Shown here: positions 53,873-62,422 of the stretch, one piece after another
Layout: each line of letters begins with the position of its first letter
Position numbering within the stretch: the stretch's first letter is position 1
Source: Pantoea sp. WMus005
GTDB lineage: Bacteria > Pseudomonadota > Gammaproteobacteria > Enterobacterales > Enterobacteriaceae
Length of the DNA stretch: 64,000 bases
NCBI RefSeq assembly: GCF_013415305.1
Contig: NZ_JACBXU010000004.1
Location: forward strand, 62,001-126,000
Reading direction: 5' to 3'
Notes under the pieces: model-generated
Seen by the model: the letters and a program-made list of their open reading frames with translations, nothing else
What the model was told of the DNA's origin: nothing
Databases searched by the model: none
Position numbers and translations under genes: made by a program

Positions 53873-54317
53873 AAGCTGGGATAACTCACAGAAAAGGGCA
53901 AAGTTATAAACAAAGACCGCGAAAAAAATCGATCTTATTCACGTTTTCTGTGGATAGCTTTGTGCAGAACGCGGGAGTTAACTGAATAACATTTTCAGGG
54001 GCCGCCTGCGGACTGAAAAGCATTATTACCTTATCACTATGAATTTAAACAAAATTAAATCTTTATGACCAACCATAAAACTTTCATAAAACGGCAATAT
54101 GTTCGCGACAACTGACAATCGATTAAAATATAAGCACACTGCTTTTTATCCACAGTTAATCGCTCAGGGTTAGGCCAGAGAGGCGAAATTATGCTCATAT
54201 CGTGAAAAGTCAAGGCTGTAAATGGAACCAGTACTGCACAGAAACAGTGTTATCCCATTTTTCTGTGGATAACCGGGCTGGAGATCCTGTTCATTGTTGC
54301 GGGTAAGCTGGGATAAC
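53873..54317. other. DARS2-like DnaA-reactivating region with DnaA boxes
   Basis: The 683-bp rppH-mutH gap has no gene. In E. coli this interval holds DARS2, which regenerates ATP-DnaA. Perfect DnaA boxes TTATCCACA lie at 54146-54154 (+) and 54264-54272 (-). Near matches are TTATTCACG 53935-53943 (+), CTATCCACA 53949-53957 (-), and TTATCCCA-type sites at 53877-53884 (-), 54250-54258 (+) and 54309-54316 (-). Two head-to-head pairs have the same 5-bp spacing. AAGCTGGGATAAC is repeated at both ends (53873-53885, 54305-54317). An AT-rich stretch lies at about 54040-54130. IHF and Fis sites could not be placed with confidence. Confidence 0.75.
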
Positions 54318-54463
54318 CCTGACTGTCCGCAGATGTTGAGCAGGAGATGCGCTAAAAAAAGCATGATCAATCATGTTATTATCGATCCGTGACGCGGTTT
54401 ATTTTAGCGAAAAGATAAACCCGGCCGCCACTGTACAAATTTTAATCACTGCGAGTCATCAAC

Positions 54464-55141
54464 ATGAGTTACCTGCCAGGACCACCTGAAGATGAGGCCA
54501 GCCTGCTGGCACGCGCGCATGATTTAGCCGGATTGACGCTGGAAACGCTGGCCGCCCGCGCCGGTCTGGCCATGCCTGCGGATCTTAAACGCGATAAAGG
54601 CTGGGTCGGCATGCTGCTGGAATGGCATCTGGGTGCCAGCGCGGGCAGCAAAGCGGAACAGGATTTTGCTCATCTGGGTATCGAACTGAAAACCATCCCA
54701 ATTGATGCGCAGGGTAAACCGCTGGAAACCACCTTTGTCTGCGTCGCACCGCTGACCGGCAACAGCGGCGTCACCTGGCTCACCAGCCATGTGCGTCACA
54801 AGCTGGCGCGGGTGTTGTGGATCCCGGTTGAAGGCGGGCGTGAGATTCCGCTGCGGGAACGCCGTGTTGGCGCGCCGCTGTTATGGACTCCGAACACAGA
54901 AGAAGATGAGATGCTGCGTCAGGACTGGGAAGAGCTGATGGATATGATTGTGCTGGGACGCGTTGAGCAGATTACCGCACGACATGGCGCCTGGCTGCAG
55001 ATCCGCCCTAAAGCCGCCAACAGTAAGGCGCTGACAGAGGGCATCGGCGATCAGGGCCAGCCAATCATGACCCTGCCGCGCGGTTTCTACCTCAAGAAGA
55101 GCTTCACCGGGCCACTGCTGGCACGTCATTTTCTCCTCTGA
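54464..55141 (+). CDS. mutH: DNA mismatch repair endonuclease MutH
   Basis: MutH nicks the unmethylated strand at hemimethylated GATC sites when activated by MutS/MutL. The 225 residues (E. coli 229) have the type II restriction-like catalytic triad D67, E74, K76 ([11 protein letters not shown]), corresponding to E. coli D70/E77/K79. It is divergent from rppH across the DARS2-like region. Confidence 0.97.
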   Translation: MSYLPGPPEDEASLLARAHDLAGLTLETLAARAGLAMPADLKRDKGWVGMLLEWHLGASAGSKAEQDFAHLGIELKTIPIDAQGKPLETTFVCVAPLTGNSGVTWLTSHVRHKLARVLWIPVEGGREIPLRERRVGAPLLWTPNTEEDEMLRQDWEELMDMIVLGRVEQITARHGAWLQIRPKAANSKALTEGIGDQGQPIMTLPRGFYLKKSFTGPLLARHFLL

Positions 55142-55240
55142 ATGTCACCACGCACGCCGTCAGTTCGGAATTTTATGGGAGATCGGCGGATTGAATGCGT
55201 ATAATCGCCGTTTACTTTTCGTTTAGGATTGAATGTCGGT

Positions 55241-55951
55241 ATGTTTGAGTGGATTTCTGATCCCAACGCCTGGCTGGCGCTGGGCACCCTGACCATCCTT
55301 GAAGTGGTGCTGGGTATTGATAACATCATTTTCCTGTCGCTGGTGGTCGCTAAACTGCCAAAGCACCAGCAAGCCAGCGCACGTCGCATTGGTCTGATGG
55401 GCGCGATGCTGATGCGTCTTGGCCTGCTGGCCTCTATCGCGTGGGTTGCCCGTCTGACTAACCCGCTGTTTACGCTGATGGATCATGCGTTTTCGGCGCG
55501 CGATCTGATTCTGCTGTTTGGTGGACTGTTCCTGCTGTGGAAATCGAGCATGGAGATCCATGAAACGATCGAAGGCAGCGAAGGCGAGCACAACACCCGC
55601 GTCCATTCGTTCCTCGGCGCGATTGTGCAGATCATGATGCTCGACATTATTTTCAGCCTTGACTCGGTCATCACCGCTATCGGCCTCTCCGATCATCTGT
55701 TCATTATGATGGCGGCCGTTGTAATTGCGGTGCTGATGATGATGTTCGCCGCACGCGCCATTGGTGAGTTTGTTGAACGTCACCCATCGGTGAAAATGCT
55801 GGCGCTCTCTTTCCTGATCCTGGTCGGTTTTACCCTGATTCTGGAGAGTTTTGCGGTCCATGTACCAAAAGGTTACATTTATTTCGCGATGTTCTTCTCG
55901 ATGGCGGTTGAGTGCCTTAACCTGATGCGCAGTAAGAAAAAACACGCCTGA
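55241..55951 (+). CDS. ygdQ: TerC family inner-membrane protein YgdQ
   Basis: A 236-residue integral membrane protein with about seven helices and the TerC family motif LEVVLGIDNIIFLSLVV near residues 20-37 and again DIIFSLDSVITAIG near 140. Family members are linked to metal-ion export or metal handling, but the substrate of YgdQ is unknown. The ATG at 55241 follows a TTG-led extension of four codons that lacks support. Confidence 0.93.
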   Translation: MFEWISDPNAWLALGTLTILEVVLGIDNIIFLSLVVAKLPKHQQASARRIGLMGAMLMRLGLLASIAWVARLTNPLFTLMDHAFSARDLILLFGGLFLLWKSSMEIHETIEGSEGEHNTRVHSFLGAIVQIMMLDIIFSLDSVITAIGLSDHLFIMMAAVVIAVLMMMFAARAIGEFVERHPSVKMLALSFLILVGFTLILESFAVHVPKGYIYFAMFFSMAVECLNLMRSKKKHA

Positions 55952-55960
55952 TAAAGTCAA

Positions 55961-55978
55961 GGGCGAGCCTGCTCGCCC
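55961..55978 (+). terminator. Hairpin after ygdQ
   Basis: GGGCGAGC and GCTCGCCC form an 8-bp GC-rich inverted repeat 9 bp after the ygdQ stop. Only scattered T residues follow, so it is a probable but weak terminator before ygdR. Confidence 0.5.
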
Positions 55979-56069
55979 CGTAACTTTCAGATTTCTGCGA
56001 TTAACCCTGCCGGCAAAACCATTTATTACTACACTGTTTGCACTTGACCATTTGTGAGGATAAGGCGTG

Positions 56070-56288
56070 ATGAAAGGGTTGGCAGGAGTAGCACTGGTGA
56101 TGGTAACCGCCGCATTCTTAAGTGGATGCAGTTCTGATTATGTCATGGCGACCAAAGATGGCCGGATGATCATGACCGAAGGCAAGCCGAGCATTGATAA
56201 AGAGACCGGCCTGGTGGAGTACACTGACCAGACGGGTCATATGGTGCAGATTAACAGCGATGAGGTCTCAACGATCATTGAACGTTAA
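56070..56288 (+). CDS. ygdR: YgdR family lipoprotein
   Basis: A 72-residue lipoprotein (same length as E. coli YgdR) with lipobox LSGC (C20) and DUF903 core [20 protein letters not shown]. It is a paralogue of ygdI at 28 kb. A GTG directly before the ATG is an alternative start. Function is unknown; it is probably anchored to the outer membrane, since no aspartate follows the lipid cysteine. Confidence 0.93.
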   Translation: MKGLAGVALVMVTAAFLSGCSSDYVMATKDGRMIMTEGKPSIDKETGLVEYTDQTGHMVQINSDEVSTIIER

Positions 56289-56428
56289 TTGCCCGATTTA
56301 ATCTCCTGCCACCGATTCCCCGCTGGCAGGTGATTTCCCCGACTTTTCCCCCTTCCTTCCCCGCCATTGCTCGCGCTATAGTCCCTGAGAACACAACATT
56401 CCATTCCATAAAGAAAAGGAAGCTGGCA

Positions 56429-57469
56429 ATGCACTATCATCGTATTCCTCACAGCACGCTGGAAGTGAGTCAGCTGGGATTGGGCACCATGACGTTTGGC
56501 GAACAGAACAGCGAAGCCGACGCGCATGCTCAACTGGATTTAGCACTCCGTTCCGGCATCAACTTTATTGATACTGCCGAGATGTATCCGGTGCCTCCGC
56601 GCCCGGAAACCCAGGGTCTGACCGAACACTATATTGGCAGCTGGCTCAAACAGCGCGGCAGTCGTGACAAAATCATTCTGGCCAGTAAAGTGGCCGGACC
56701 GTCGCGCGGCAATGATGCGTCGATCCGCCCGGATATGGCGCTGGACCGTAAAAACATCCGCGCCGCACTTGATGCCAGCCTGAAACGTCTGAACACCGAT
56801 TACCTTGACCTCTACCAGTTGCACTGGCCGCAGCGTCAGACCAACTACTTCGGCAAACTCGGCTATCAGTACAGCGAGACCACCGCTCAGGTGACGCTGC
56901 TGGAGACGCTCGAAGCACTGGCCGAACAGGTGCGTGCCGGTAAGATCCGCTACATCGGGGTGTCGAACGAAACCGCGTGGGGTGTGATGCGTTATCTGCA
57001 GCTGGCAGAGAAGCATGAACTGCCGCGCATCGTCAGCATTCAGAATCCCTACAGCCTGCTGAACCGCAGCTTCGAAGTGGGTCTGGCCGAAATCAGCCAG
57101 CATGAAGGCGTAGAGTTGCTGGCGTATTCCAGCCTGGCATTTGGTACGCTGAGCGGCAAATACCTGAATGGCGCGCAGCCTGCGGGCGCACGCAACACGC
57201 TGTTCAGCCGCTTTACCCGCTACAGCGGCGAGCAGTCACAAAAGGCGATTGCCGAATATGTGGCGCTGGCTCAACAGCATCAGATCGACCCGGCGCAGAT
57301 GGCACTGGCCTATGTGCGTCAGCAGCCGTTTGTGGCCAGTACGCTGCTGGGTGCCACCACGCTTGAGCAGTTGCAGGTCAATATCGACAGTTTCAATCTG
57401 ACCTTAAACGCTGAGATTCTGGAAGGCATTGAGGCGATCCACCGTCGTTATACCTACCCGGCACCATAA
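56429..57469 (+). CDS. tas: Aldo/keto reductase Tas
   Basis: Tas is an NADP(H)-dependent aldo-keto reductase, named for suppressing tyrosine auxotrophy in starved E. coli; its natural substrate is unclear. The 346 residues equal E. coli. The TIM-barrel AKR motifs are GTMTFGEQNSEADAHAQLD, FIDTAEMYPVPPRPET (catalytic D and Y), ILASKVAG (catalytic K) and YLDLYQLHWPQR (H). The AAGGA before the ATG at 56429 supports this start over the longer frame. Confidence 0.95.
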   Translation: MHYHRIPHSTLEVSQLGLGTMTFGEQNSEADAHAQLDLALRSGINFIDTAEMYPVPPRPETQGLTEHYIGSWLKQRGSRDKIILASKVAGPSRGNDASIRPDMALDRKNIRAALDASLKRLNTDYLDLYQLHWPQRQTNYFGKLGYQYSETTAQVTLLETLEALAEQVRAGKIRYIGVSNETAWGVMRYLQLAEKHELPRIVSIQNPYSLLNRSFEVGLAEISQHEGVELLAYSSLAFGTLSGKYLNGAQPAGARNTLFSRFTRYSGEQSQKAIAEYVALAQQHQIDPAQMALAYVRQQPFVASTLLGATTLEQLQVNIDSFNLTLNAEILEGIEAIHRRYTYPAP

Positions 57470-57479
57470 GTGCGCCTTT

Positions 57480-57504
57480 GCCAGCTGCCGCGGTGGCGGC
57501 TGGC
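57480..57504. terminator. Hairpin between convergent tas and the GNAT gene
   Basis: GCCAGCTGCC (57480-57489) and GGCGGCTGGC (57495-57504) pair at 9 of 10 positions within the 40-bp convergent gap. A short TCTCTT follows on the plus strand. It is a candidate bidirectional terminator. Confidence 0.45.
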
Positions 57505-57509
57505 CTCTC

Positions 57510-57962
57510 TTACAGGTCGCGATAATAGAGTTTTACCGGTTTATCGGGATACTCCAGCGCTTCGCCCTGTGGCAGCCAGCCATAACGTTCGTAGTAGCCC
57601 CCAAACGTTGACCATAACCACAACCGTGGATAGCCCCGCGCCTGTGCATAAGCAATGACATGCTGCTGCAGCGCCTCACTGACACCTTTGCCGCGCGATG
57701 AATCATCAACATACAGCGCCGCCAGCCACGGGAAAAGATCCTGACGGCTGATCAGGTCGCAGCGCCAGAATCCTACGGTGCCGACCGCCCTGCCCGCCAC
57801 CAGAGCGACAAAGGTTACGGGGAAGTCAGCACCGTTAAGGCTGCTGTTCACCACACTGGCAAAGAACGCGTGGCTACTGGCTTCACCAAATGCGCGCCAC
57901 TGCCAGTCAATAATCTGATCGGCAAACTGTGGGGCATCACTGAGCGAGACAATCTCAATCAC
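57510..57962 (-). CDS. GNAT family N-acetyltransferase
   Basis: A 150-residue GCN5-related acetyltransferase. The acetyl-CoA pyrophosphate loop appears as DDSSRGKGVSEAL (residues ~88-100), preceded by the beta strand LFPWLAALYV and followed by YPRLWLWSTFGGYYERYGW. The substrate cannot be told. Its GTG start overlaps the stop of the GntR regulator by 4 bp, so the two are translationally coupled. It has no counterpart next to tas in E. coli. Confidence 0.85.
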   Translation of the reverse strand: MIEIVSLSDAPQFADQIIDWQWRAFGEASSHAFFASVVNSSLNGADFPVTFVALVAGRAVGTVGFWRCDLISRQDLFPWLAALYVDDSSRGKGVSEALQQHVIAYAQARGYPRLWLWSTFGGYYERYGWLPQGEALEYPDKPVKLYYRDL

Positions 57963-58732
57963 ATCAGTTTCCCCTGAAAGATCGGGACTGAATCAAACAG
58001 GTAGCCATCAAAATCAGGCGCATCGGCGTCGGAAAGCTCCAGCAGCGTATTTTTGACATTTTCAAGGTGCTGCCAGGTCGACTGCCAGGCCCCCATCACA
58101 TCGCGCCGACGCAGAGCAGCCAGGATAGTCTGGTGATCGCCGAGCCACTTCAGGCGATAGGCGCGGGTTTCAAACTGCGGGCGCAGCTGCTGCCAGAGCG
58201 GGCTGCTGTCGTGATGCCGCCAGATACTGGTAACGGTATCGAGCAGCATCTGATTCTGACTCGCACCCGCCAGCAGCAGATGAAACAATTTGTCGTTATC
58301 CTGACTGCTGTCGTTGGCGGCGATGGCACGTTGCTCCTGTTCCAGCGTACGTCGCAGATTTTCAATGTCCGCTTTAGTCGCCATTTTTGCGGCAAAGGCG
58401 GCAATATTGCTCTCCAGCAACTGACGCGCCTGTAGCATTTCAAACGGGCCTACGTCGCTGCGGAAAAAAGCCTCTTCTTCATCATCACTGGCGGAAGGAA
58501 TACGCATTACATAGACGCCGGAGCTCTGACGGATATCCACCGTACCTTCCAGCTCAAGCATCAATAATGCCTCGCGCACGATGGTCCGGCTGACGCCCCA
58601 GGTTTCAGCCAACTGACGTTCAGGCGGCAGGCGCGATCCCACCGGATAGTGTCCGTCACTGATCTGCTGACGCAGGTGCTGACCAATTTCCTGGTACTGC
58701 TTTTTTTCTTGCGGCGCTTCGGCTTTGTCCAC
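57959..58732 (-). CDS. GntR-family (FadR subfamily) regulator, UxuR-like
   Basis: Starting at GTG (58732, preceded by AAAGGGTGAAA) the protein has 257 residues, the same as E. coli UxuR. The winged HTH spans about residues 12-75 (SRLPPERQLAETWGVSRTIV), and the all-helical FCD effector domain follows. Resemblance to UxuR/ExuR is strong at FEMLQARQLLESNIA, WLGDHQTILAAL, WQHLENVK and FDGYLFDS. A TTG start to 58753 is possible. It sits beside a beta-glucoside PTS operon rather than hexuronate genes, and UxuR-like palindromes lie in that operon's promoter region, so it is inferred to control it. Confidence 0.88.
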   Translation of the reverse strand: MDKAEAPQEKKQYQEIGQHLRQQISDGHYPVGSRLPPERQLAETWGVSRTIVREALLMLELEGTVDIRQSSGVYVMRIPSASDDEEEAFFRSDVGPFEMLQARQLLESNIAAFAAKMATKADIENLRRTLEQEQRAIAANDSSQDNDKLFHLLLAGASQNQMLLDTVTSIWRHHDSSPLWQQLRPQFETRAYRLKWLGDHQTILAALRRRDVMGAWQSTWQHLENVKNTLLELSDADAPDFDGYLFDSVPIFQGKLM

Positions 58733-58828
58733 ACTTTCACCCTTTGCAATCAACGCGCTAACGGCATTGCCGCCGTTCCCTGCGCGACAATGCCCGCGAA
58801 CCGGAGAGGCTGGCTCGCAAACTGGGGC

Positions 58829-59146
58829 TCAGTGTATCAAAGCCAGCGCCTGATCGAGTACCTTTGCACCATTCAGCGTACCGTAAGCAACCGTATCGAT
58901 TACCGCGATAGGCAACTGATAGCTGTCAGTGAGTTTTCTGTTCTCCTCCAGTTTGAAGCGCACCTGTGGCCCGAGCAGCACCACCGCCACCTCGCTGCCG
59001 TAGTTTTGCAGCTCTTCAAGCAGGTTTTGCTCCGGAATAGCGTAGATCTGAAATGCCAGTCCGCGAGCGGCGACCTCTTTTTCCATCCGCGTGACCACCA
59101 TTGAGGTCGACATGCCTGCAGCACAGGCCAGAACAATTCGTTTCAT
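58829..59146 (-). CDS. PTS lactose/cellobiose-class IIB component
   Basis: A 105-residue IIB domain protein (E. coli ChbB 106) that passes phosphate from IIA to the incoming beta-glucoside. The phospho-cysteine is C8 in MKRIVLACAAGMSTSMVV, the typical P-loop-like motif. It is the last gene of the IIC-GH1-IIB operon, 15 bp after the glycosidase. The 96 bp to the regulator gene show no clear terminator. Confidence 0.92.
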   Translation of the reverse strand: MKRIVLACAAGMSTSMVVTRMEKEVAARGLAFQIYAIPEQNLLEELQNYGSEVAVVLLGPQVRFKLEENRKLTDSYQLPIAVIDTVAYGTLNGAKVLDQALALIH

Positions 59147-59161
59147 GCTCGTTTCCTCGCG

Positions 59162-60589
59162 TTATTTCGGCTCATCATCAAGCCACAGGGTAAATTGCTG
59201 CGTGTCACGCAGCGTACGGAACCAATGGGCAGATTTCTTCATACGGCGCTGACGGTGCTTATCTAAGTCGATTTCGATCAGACCATAGCGGTTTTTAAAG
59301 GCATTCATTGGTGAGACGTTGTCGGTAAACGCCCACAGCATGTAGCCCTGACAGTTAATGCCCGCCTGGCTGGCGCGTATCGCCTGATGCAGGTGTTCGC
59401 TGATAAACGCGATACGGTAATCGTCCTGAATTTCCCCACCGGCATCTTTGAATTGGGTTTCGTTCTCAATGCCCATACCGCTTTCCGCCACAAACCACGG
59501 GATATTGCCGTACTCATCGCGCATTCGTTGTGCCATATCCCAGATAATTTCAGGCTGAATTTCCCAGCCGCGCGAACGATTCATCCGCCGCCCAGGCAGT
59601 TCAAAGTGTTCGTAATACCATGCAGGATGAAAGGGCGTCTCGGGATGCCAGGCGCGGGACGGCGCCTTCACGCGATGGGGATAGTAGAGATTAAGGCCGA
59701 CCTCATCGACGGTATTGGCAGCAATAATCGCCAGCTCTTCCGGCGTGGTTTCCCACTCAATCTGATGCTTATCAAGCAGCGCCAGCAGCTCCGCCGGATA
59801 CTCGCCTTTAATCGCGGGGTCGAGAAACACCCGGTTGTAGAACAGGTCATAAATATGCGCCGCCTTCTGGTCGTGCGGGGCGGATGATCGCGGATAGGTG
59901 ACCTCCGGGTTAAGAATGGTACCAATGCGACCGGCATAGCCACGCTTGCGGAACAGCTGCACTGCCCGGGCAGTCGCGAGATTTTTATGGTGGTTCCACT
60001 GCATCCATTTATGCGTGTTCTGCTCATAAGGCCAGCGCAGCGCGTCGAGATAGACGCGGGTCTGCACCACAATGGGCTCATTAAACACAAACCAGCGTGT
60101 GACCCGACCGGCATAACGTTTAAAAACCTGTTCGACATAACGAATAAACAGTTCAACCACATGCTTTGACTGCCAGCCTCCATATTGCTCAAGCAGCAAG
60201 GCTGGCAGCTCGTAATGCTCCAGACAGAGCATCAGTTCAATGCCCTGACGCTGCATTTCATCAATCAGCCGGTCATAGTAAGCGGCATATTCCTCATCGA
60301 CCGTGGCGGTTTCATAATCGATCAGGAAACGCGACCAGTTGATGGAAGTCCGGTAGTGGGTCAGCCCGCTGGCCTTCATTAGCGCCACATCTTCACTAAA
60401 GCGATTGATAAAGTCAGTGGCAACCGCCGGGCCATAGCCGTTGTGCCAGACGTGACGATCCTGCTGATACCAGGCGTCAGGCCAGGAGTCCTGGCCCGGC
60501 TTTTTTCCGCTCCAGCCTTCCGTCTGCCAGGCGGAGGCAGCAGCCCCCAGAATGAAATTCTCAGGTATGTGGACAGTCTGACGACTCAT
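59162..60589 (-). CDS. GH1 6-phospho-beta-glucosidase
   Basis: A glycoside hydrolase family 1 enzyme of 475 residues, expected to split the phosphorylated disaccharide or aryl-glucoside delivered by the PTS. The acid/base E171 is in FVFNEP. The nucleophile is probably E369 in WFVAESGMGIENE, where most family members have a TENG-type motif. The C-terminal loop DNVSPMNAFKNRYGLI keeps S426, K432 and Y435 of the kind that bind the 6-phosphate, but one residue shorter than in common BglA-type enzymes. GGAGGT precedes the ATG, which overlaps the IIC stop by 4 bp. Confidence 0.9.
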   Translation of the reverse strand: MSRQTVHIPENFILGAAASAWQTEGWSGKKPGQDSWPDAWYQQDRHVWHNGYGPAVATDFINRFSEDVALMKASGLTHYRTSINWSRFLIDYETATVDEEYAAYYDRLIDEMQRQGIELMLCLEHYELPALLLEQYGGWQSKHVVELFIRYVEQVFKRYAGRVTRWFVFNEPIVVQTRVYLDALRWPYEQNTHKWMQWNHHKNLATARAVQLFRKRGYAGRIGTILNPEVTYPRSSAPHDQKAAHIYDLFYNRVFLDPAIKGEYPAELLALLDKHQIEWETTPEELAIIAANTVDEVGLNLYYPHRVKAPSRAWHPETPFHPAWYYEHFELPGRRMNRSRGWEIQPEIIWDMAQRMRDEYGNIPWFVAESGMGIENETQFKDAGGEIQDDYRIAFISEHLHQAIRASQAGINCQGYMLWAFTDNVSPMNAFKNRYGLIEIDLDKHRQRRMKKSAHWFRTLRDTQQFTLWLDDEPK

Positions 60590-61935
60590 AACACCTCCGT
60601 TCGGTTGGGGTTCAGCTCAGGTTGCAGGCTCTTTGCTTCCGCTGCATCCGCGCGGCGGGCTGCGACTTTCACAAAGGGCAGATAGATGAGTACTGACACC
60701 AGAATGCAGACGATCTGCGTCACCACTGCACCCATCGATCCAGCCGTTGAAAGCCAGGCATTGATAATCGGAGGCGTGGTCCAGGGCACCATCACCACGG
60801 CTTTCCCGGCAAAGCCCATCACCGTCGCGAAGTAGCCAATAGAACCTGTCACCAGCGGTGTGATGATGAAAGGGATAGCCAGAATCGGATTAAGCATAAT
60901 CGGCATACCAAATATAACCGGTTCGTTGATATTGAAAATGCCTGGGCCGAACGACAGTTTGGCAATTTCACGCATCTCTTTGCGTCGCGTTGCCAGCATT
61001 ACGGCAGTGAGTAGCCCGATGGTCAGGCCGGAGCCGCCGATGCTCATATAGACATCCCAGAACGGCATGGTGATGATGTTCGGTGCCTCTTTTCCCTGCT
61101 CAAAAGCGGTCATGTTGACCAGAATTGCGCCCAGCAACAGTGGCTCACGGATCGGTTTCACCATCTGGTTACCGTGTATGCCAATCACCCAGAACAGCTG
61201 GGCAACGAACATCAGAATCAGAATGCCCCACAGACTCTGCACCACCGACTCCAGCGGCTGCTGAACCACCTGGTATACCGCGTCGTAGAGGTACATGCCG
61301 GTAACGCGATGGAAGATAAAGCCAAAGGTCGCTACCAGCGTCACAGTAATAATTGAGGGGATAAGCGCAGAGAATGAGGCGGCCACATTGGGCGGCACAG
61401 TGTCGGGCATTTTGATTTTCAGCCGCTCAACCTGTTCAAGGCGGCAGTAGATCTCTACCGACAGAATGGCGATAAACATGCCGAGAAACAGGCTCTTGGT
61501 ATCGGAGAATTGTTTGGCCAGCACATCGGTGACCAGATGCATCTGCCCATCGACCATCATCTGTAAGGTGGTCGGCGTCACCGATATAAAGCAGATGATT
61601 GCCAGCAGACCGGGAAACAGCGTTTTTATACCGTTGATGCGCCCAAGCTCAATACCAATCAGGAACACCGCACCAATGTTAAGAAAGCTGAGCGTGGCGT
61701 AATTGATACTGCTGGTGATGGGCTTGAGGTCAGCTAAGAAAGCCAGAGCGGCAAAGCTGGCAAGGCCATTTTTGCTGTCCAGCACCATGTTAGAGATCAA
61801 TACCGAGAAGGCGCCAACAATGATTACCGGCATCAGGGTAATGAACGAGGCTTTAATCGCCATGATGTAGCGATAACTGTTAAAGCGGGTGGCGAAGCTG
61901 CCCAGGGAATCGATAAGGCGGTCCTGTAAAGACAT
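60586..61935 (-). CDS. PTS lactose/cellobiose-class IIC permease
   Basis: The 449-residue membrane permease of the sugar PTS, ChbC/CelB-like, with about ten hydrophobic helices (for example FITLMPVIIVGAFSVLIS and NIGAVFLIGIELG). The family pattern NEPVIFGMPIMLNPILAIPFI lies near residue 350. The ATG at 61935 follows GAGGAT at good spacing; a TTG two codons earlier is less likely. It is the first gene of the IIC-GH1-IIB operon and divergent from the IIA gene. Confidence 0.93.
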   Translation of the reverse strand: MSLQDRLIDSLGSFATRFNSYRYIMAIKASFITLMPVIIVGAFSVLISNMVLDSKNGLASFAALAFLADLKPITSSINYATLSFLNIGAVFLIGIELGRINGIKTLFPGLLAIICFISVTPTTLQMMVDGQMHLVTDVLAKQFSDTKSLFLGMFIAILSVEIYCRLEQVERLKIKMPDTVPPNVAASFSALIPSIITVTLVATFGFIFHRVTGMYLYDAVYQVVQQPLESVVQSLWGILILMFVAQLFWVIGIHGNQMVKPIREPLLLGAILVNMTAFEQGKEAPNIITMPFWDVYMSIGGSGLTIGLLTAVMLATRRKEMREIAKLSFGPGIFNINEPVIFGMPIMLNPILAIPFIITPLVTGSIGYFATVMGFAGKAVVMVPWTTPPIINAWLSTAGSMGAVVTQIVCILVSVLIYLPFVKVAARRADAAEAKSLQPELNPNRTEVL

Positions 61936-61995
61936 GATCAATCCTCAGAGATGTAAGATCGGTAGTCCTGTAATCATCATGATCTTCCTTGCTAG

Positions 61996-62005
61996 TGGCA
62001 TACCA
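61996..62005. promoter_or_regulatory. Operator-like palindrome O1 (TGGCATACCA)
   Basis: TGGCATACCA, 61 bp upstream of the IIC start. It resembles the UxuR/ExuR core TTGGTATACCAA and is one of three copies in this 178-bp divergent gap. Confidence 0.65.
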
Positions 62006-62058
62006 AAATGACGAATACCCGCGTTTTTTTCTGTGATGAATCTCCCGGAAATGTTTTT

Positions 62059-62068
62059 TGGCATTCCA
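62059..62068. promoter_or_regulatory. Operator-like palindrome O2 (TGGCATTCCA)
   Basis: The second copy, one base different, centred 63 bp (six helical turns) from O1. It lies immediately upstream of a TATGAT (62070-62075) that could be the -10 of the IIA promoter. TGTGA at 62032-62036 is a CRP half-site only. Confidence 0.6.
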
Positions 62069-62088
62069 GTATGATTAAAAAGGCCAAT

Positions 62089-62100
62089 TTGGCATACCAA
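62089..62100. promoter_or_regulatory. Operator-like palindrome O3 (TTGGCATACCAA)
   Basis: The longest copy (12 bp), centred 31 bp (about three helical turns) from O2 and ending 13 bp before the IIA start, where a bound repressor would block transcription. Confidence 0.7.
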
Positions 62101-62113
62101 TAGCGGAGGCGTT

Positions 62114-62422
62114 ATGGATTACGAACAGACTATGATGGAATTACTGATCAATGCGGGAGAGGCACGCTCGTCGGCGATGATGGCGATTCAGTGCGCGCGC
62201 AAACGCGACTGGGCCGGGGCTGATGCGGGGCTGGCAGCCTCTGATACTGCGGCAAAAGCGGCACATAAAATCCAGACCGCGTTGATTGGCGCAGACGAAG
62301 GAAGCGGAAAACTACCGGTCACGCTGATTCTGGTACATGCGCAGGATCATCTGATGAATGCCATGCTGTGTCGCGAACTGGCCGAGGAACTGATCATGCT
62401 GCGAAAAGAGATCTATAGCTGA
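62114..62422 (+). CDS. PTS lactose/cellobiose-class IIA component
   Basis: A 102-residue helical IIA protein that carries phosphate from HPr to IIB. The phospho-histidine is H75 with the metal-binding D78 in LVHAQDHLM, the family signature. The start has GGAGG. It is transcribed away from the IIC-GH1-IIB operon, an arrangement that differs from the single chb operon of E. coli and puts both promoters under the shared operators. Confidence 0.93.
   Translation: MDYEQTMMELLINAGEARSSAMMAIQCARKRDWAGADAGLAASDTAAKAAHKIQTALIGADEGSGKLPVTLILVHAQDHLMNAMLCRELAEELIMLRKEIYS

Noticed and set aside
54170..54370. 66-codon minus-strand frame in the rppH-mutH gap
   Set aside because: It overlaps the DnaA-box cluster, has no convincing ribosome-binding site and no recognisable product.
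55223..55960. 245-codon minus-strand open frame opposite ygdQ
   Set aside because: Its translation is rich in H, Q, N and R with no recognisable domain, and it is the antisense of the well-conserved TerC-family gene.
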